Shown here one piece after another: positions 62,137 through 64,000 of a stretch of DNA of 64,000 bases. The DNA is from Ascidia mentula (taxonomy: Eukaryota > Chordata > Ascidiacea > Phlebobranchia > Ascidiidae): positions 11,286,501-11,350,500 of the forward strand of contig OX387200.1 in the NCBI GenBank assembly GCA_947561715.1, in the 5' to 3' direction. The position numbers and the translations under genes were made by a program. Within the stretch, counting starts at the first letter, position 1; each line of letters opens with the position of its first letter. The notes under the pieces were generated by a model. That model was given only the letters and a program-made list of their open reading frames with translations. It made no database searches and had not been told where the DNA came from.

Positions 62137-63026
62137 GATCGTTTACATGCGTAATAATAAAACTGTTACTGGGACAGGGTATTTTTGTGGTTACGTGTTA
62201 GCATGTATGGTTGCTTGTTACTTCCTATTGTCAGCTTCACTTCACGATAACCAATTATTGTTCCACGCTGGCCCATCCCGTTAACATAACGTGCAATCTG
62301 TTTTTGCGCTATGTTCGATCGTGTTTGGCGGGAGAATAAATTATGTATGTAACGTCACACATACTCTTTCTAAAAATGACGACTAAGAGGACGCAGACAA
62401 ACAGTAATTGGCTTATTTATCGCGCCAATTAGGATTTGTTGAAGGATTGTCGTTTTATCCACTCACGGCAAAAGATTGAAATTAATTCTTAAGGCTGGCA
62501 ACAACGGCCGAGACCACTTTTAAACCCACAAAACTAAGAAACAACCATGAAACACAATTACCCTGTCATGACACCACTGTTTGTCTGGCAGTACATTTGA
62601 ATAATAGGATGGATTTATTCGGTTAAATGGCAGAATATTCGGTCTCCGTCCGAACCTAAGTTAAACCATAGAATATTAAAACATGGAATGGAAACTCCGC
62701 AGAAAGTGCGTCAAAATGGGTTTTGTTTGCAAAATTGTTGTAAAAGCAAAGAAAAGTTTTGAAATACGTATCAAACATAAAACAATGCAAATAAACGATG
62801 CGGTACGCGGTACATCACTAAGTAGTTAATTTTATTAACACCTAAAAACCGCCACAACCAACCACTAAGGTATTTCCCGCAGTATCGTTCGTTACCAGAA
62901 ATGTTAAAAACATGTGTAGCGTCACGTGTTGGTCGCAAAAAAATTCCTTGTAGTAACCGCATTTTGTTTAAAGTCACCGCCAATTTATTCAGACTGTTGC
63001 CTCATTGTCGCCAAACCCCGTTGCAT

Positions 63027-63095
63027 GTGTAACATACGTCACAGAAACCAGTGCTTGTATTGCGTAATGTTTTGCGTGTGTAACATACGTCACAG
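63027..63095. repeat. Direct repeat with CRE-like half sites
   Basis: GTGTAACATACGTCACAG occurs at 63027-63044 and 63078-63095, a 51-base step, and the similarity extends into CCAG(T/C)GCTT on the right. Each copy contains TACGTCA, a CRE/ATF-like half site. Confidence 0.75.
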
Positions 63096-63372
63096 AGGCC
63101 AGCGCTTTGCACATGCACTGCACAATCCCATACTGCGGCCCATATGATAAATTCATCGAATGTTCTCGAGTAAAGTGATTCATTTAACATCCTGTTTACC
63201 ACATAAAATGTTCTCCTATGCTTATGTCACATCACACCTATGTTCCTGCAATATATTACTTTAAGCGCCTCATGATATCACGTGACATTATTGACTAATC
63301 AGCTCTCATAATGGAGAGCGTTAAAGAGCCCAGTTTTTACCCGAAAATTCAGTCAAGTCAAGTCTAGTCTTC

Positions 63373-63403
63373 GCCATTCTATTTGCTGCCATTCTATTTG
63401 CTG
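63373..63403. repeat. Short tandem duplication
   Basis: Two adjacent copies of GCCATTCTATTTGCT lie in the right flank. No function is apparent. Confidence 0.7.
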
Positions 63404-64000
63404 GCATCCTAACAACGTTGTATTGAAAGTTGTAATGTACCGTCGTAATGAAGAAGATAACAGAAATGAATACAATTATTCGGGAAGATATCTTGGTTCT
63501 GGGTGCTTTATAGAACGGGGCAGAAGCAGATTTAACCATCAAAGAGACTCAATAACCGCTCAGGCCATCGAGACCCTGTTAAATATCTCTGAGACCCTTA
63601 GAGTTATTTACACATGCATTGTGTATCGTTTTCTCTTTTTTTCACTTCCCTTTTGTTTTACAATCACCGAACTCGTACCAGTTTTCACCACTCAGGTCAT
63701 CTCGGTTCTCAGAACTGTCTGATGGTAATACGATAATTGATTGTTATCGCGTAATGACCGCATCGGGCTCACGCGATCGCGTAATAGTTACGTATATCTT
63801 CTGCACTCTTGTGGTCAGAATTCATTCTACACTGGGCTTTGGCTTAGTGTGGAATATCCGCCATTATTCCACATTTTGGCTTGCAATTGTGTAGAATCGC
63901 CGTCTGCTATTTCTGCACCAGTATTTTGTTCGTATCCTGGTGACAATTGAATAAAACAAACTAACCCAAGTCTGGTTACCAAAGCGGAGTCAGGGAAGCG

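Larger units (their letters stand above)
61692..64000. other. Right flank, upstream of - strand gene
   Basis: From about 62200 the sequence is less AT-rich, with more CpG than the PKD1 introns. It holds an E2F-like GTTTGGCGGGAGA (62329-62341), CACGTG boxes near 62921 and 63279, and direct repeats with ACGTCA. This suits a promoter region, but no first exon could be assigned. The 99-codon frame at 63423-63722 has no recognised domain. Confidence 0.35.

Noticed and set aside
1..64000. tRNA, rRNA or CRISPR arrays
   Set aside because: No cloverleaf with intact A and B boxes, no ribosomal sequence and no regular short spaced repeats were seen.

Overview
The window is animal nuclear DNA. It is AT-rich, with many short exons bounded by GT-AG (and a few GC-AG) introns, no operons, and many small DNA transposons in introns. 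An ascidian tunicate (Ciona-like) is the best guess. The reasons are base composition, compact introns, a probable spliced-leader acceptor directly before the start codon, and a deuterostome-type polycystin-1. This assignment is inference and was not checked by any search.

One gene dominates the window: a full-length polycystin-1 (PKD1) homologue on the + strand, from about 6505 to 55644. I traced 90 coding exons whose phases agree at every junction. The joined CDS is 13443 nt, or 4480 residues plus stop, against about 4300 in human polycystin-1. The domain order is signal peptide, LRR with Cys-rich caps, WSC, a first PKD repeat, C-type lectin, a Cys-rich linker, about 15 more PKD-type repeats, REJ, a GAIN/GPS region with an intact HLT site, TM1, PLAT, TM2-TM11 with the polycystin extracellular (TOP) domain, and a cytoplasmic tail with the conserved G-protein-binding region and coiled coil. 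As in vertebrates, it should make a ciliary or plasma-membrane receptor-like protein that pairs with polycystin-2 through the coiled coil.

Tail-to-tail with it, on the - strand, is a second gene. Its last four exons (61691 to 56784) encode a 228-residue C-terminus that I do not recognise. Its 5' end was not found.

The 5' flank (571-3933) is a foldback-type element. Its long inverted arms are built partly from 205-bp tandem units, and its centre holds a degraded LINE reverse transcriptase. PKD1 introns carry at least six non-autonomous hAT-like elements with 7- to 8-bp target duplications, one pogo/Tigger-like element with a TA duplication, and a dispersed repeat family whose copies contain hammerhead-ribozyme-like cores. 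The right end (61.7-64 kb) is less AT-rich, has CpG and promoter-like motifs, and has no gene I can support beyond one orphan exon candidate.
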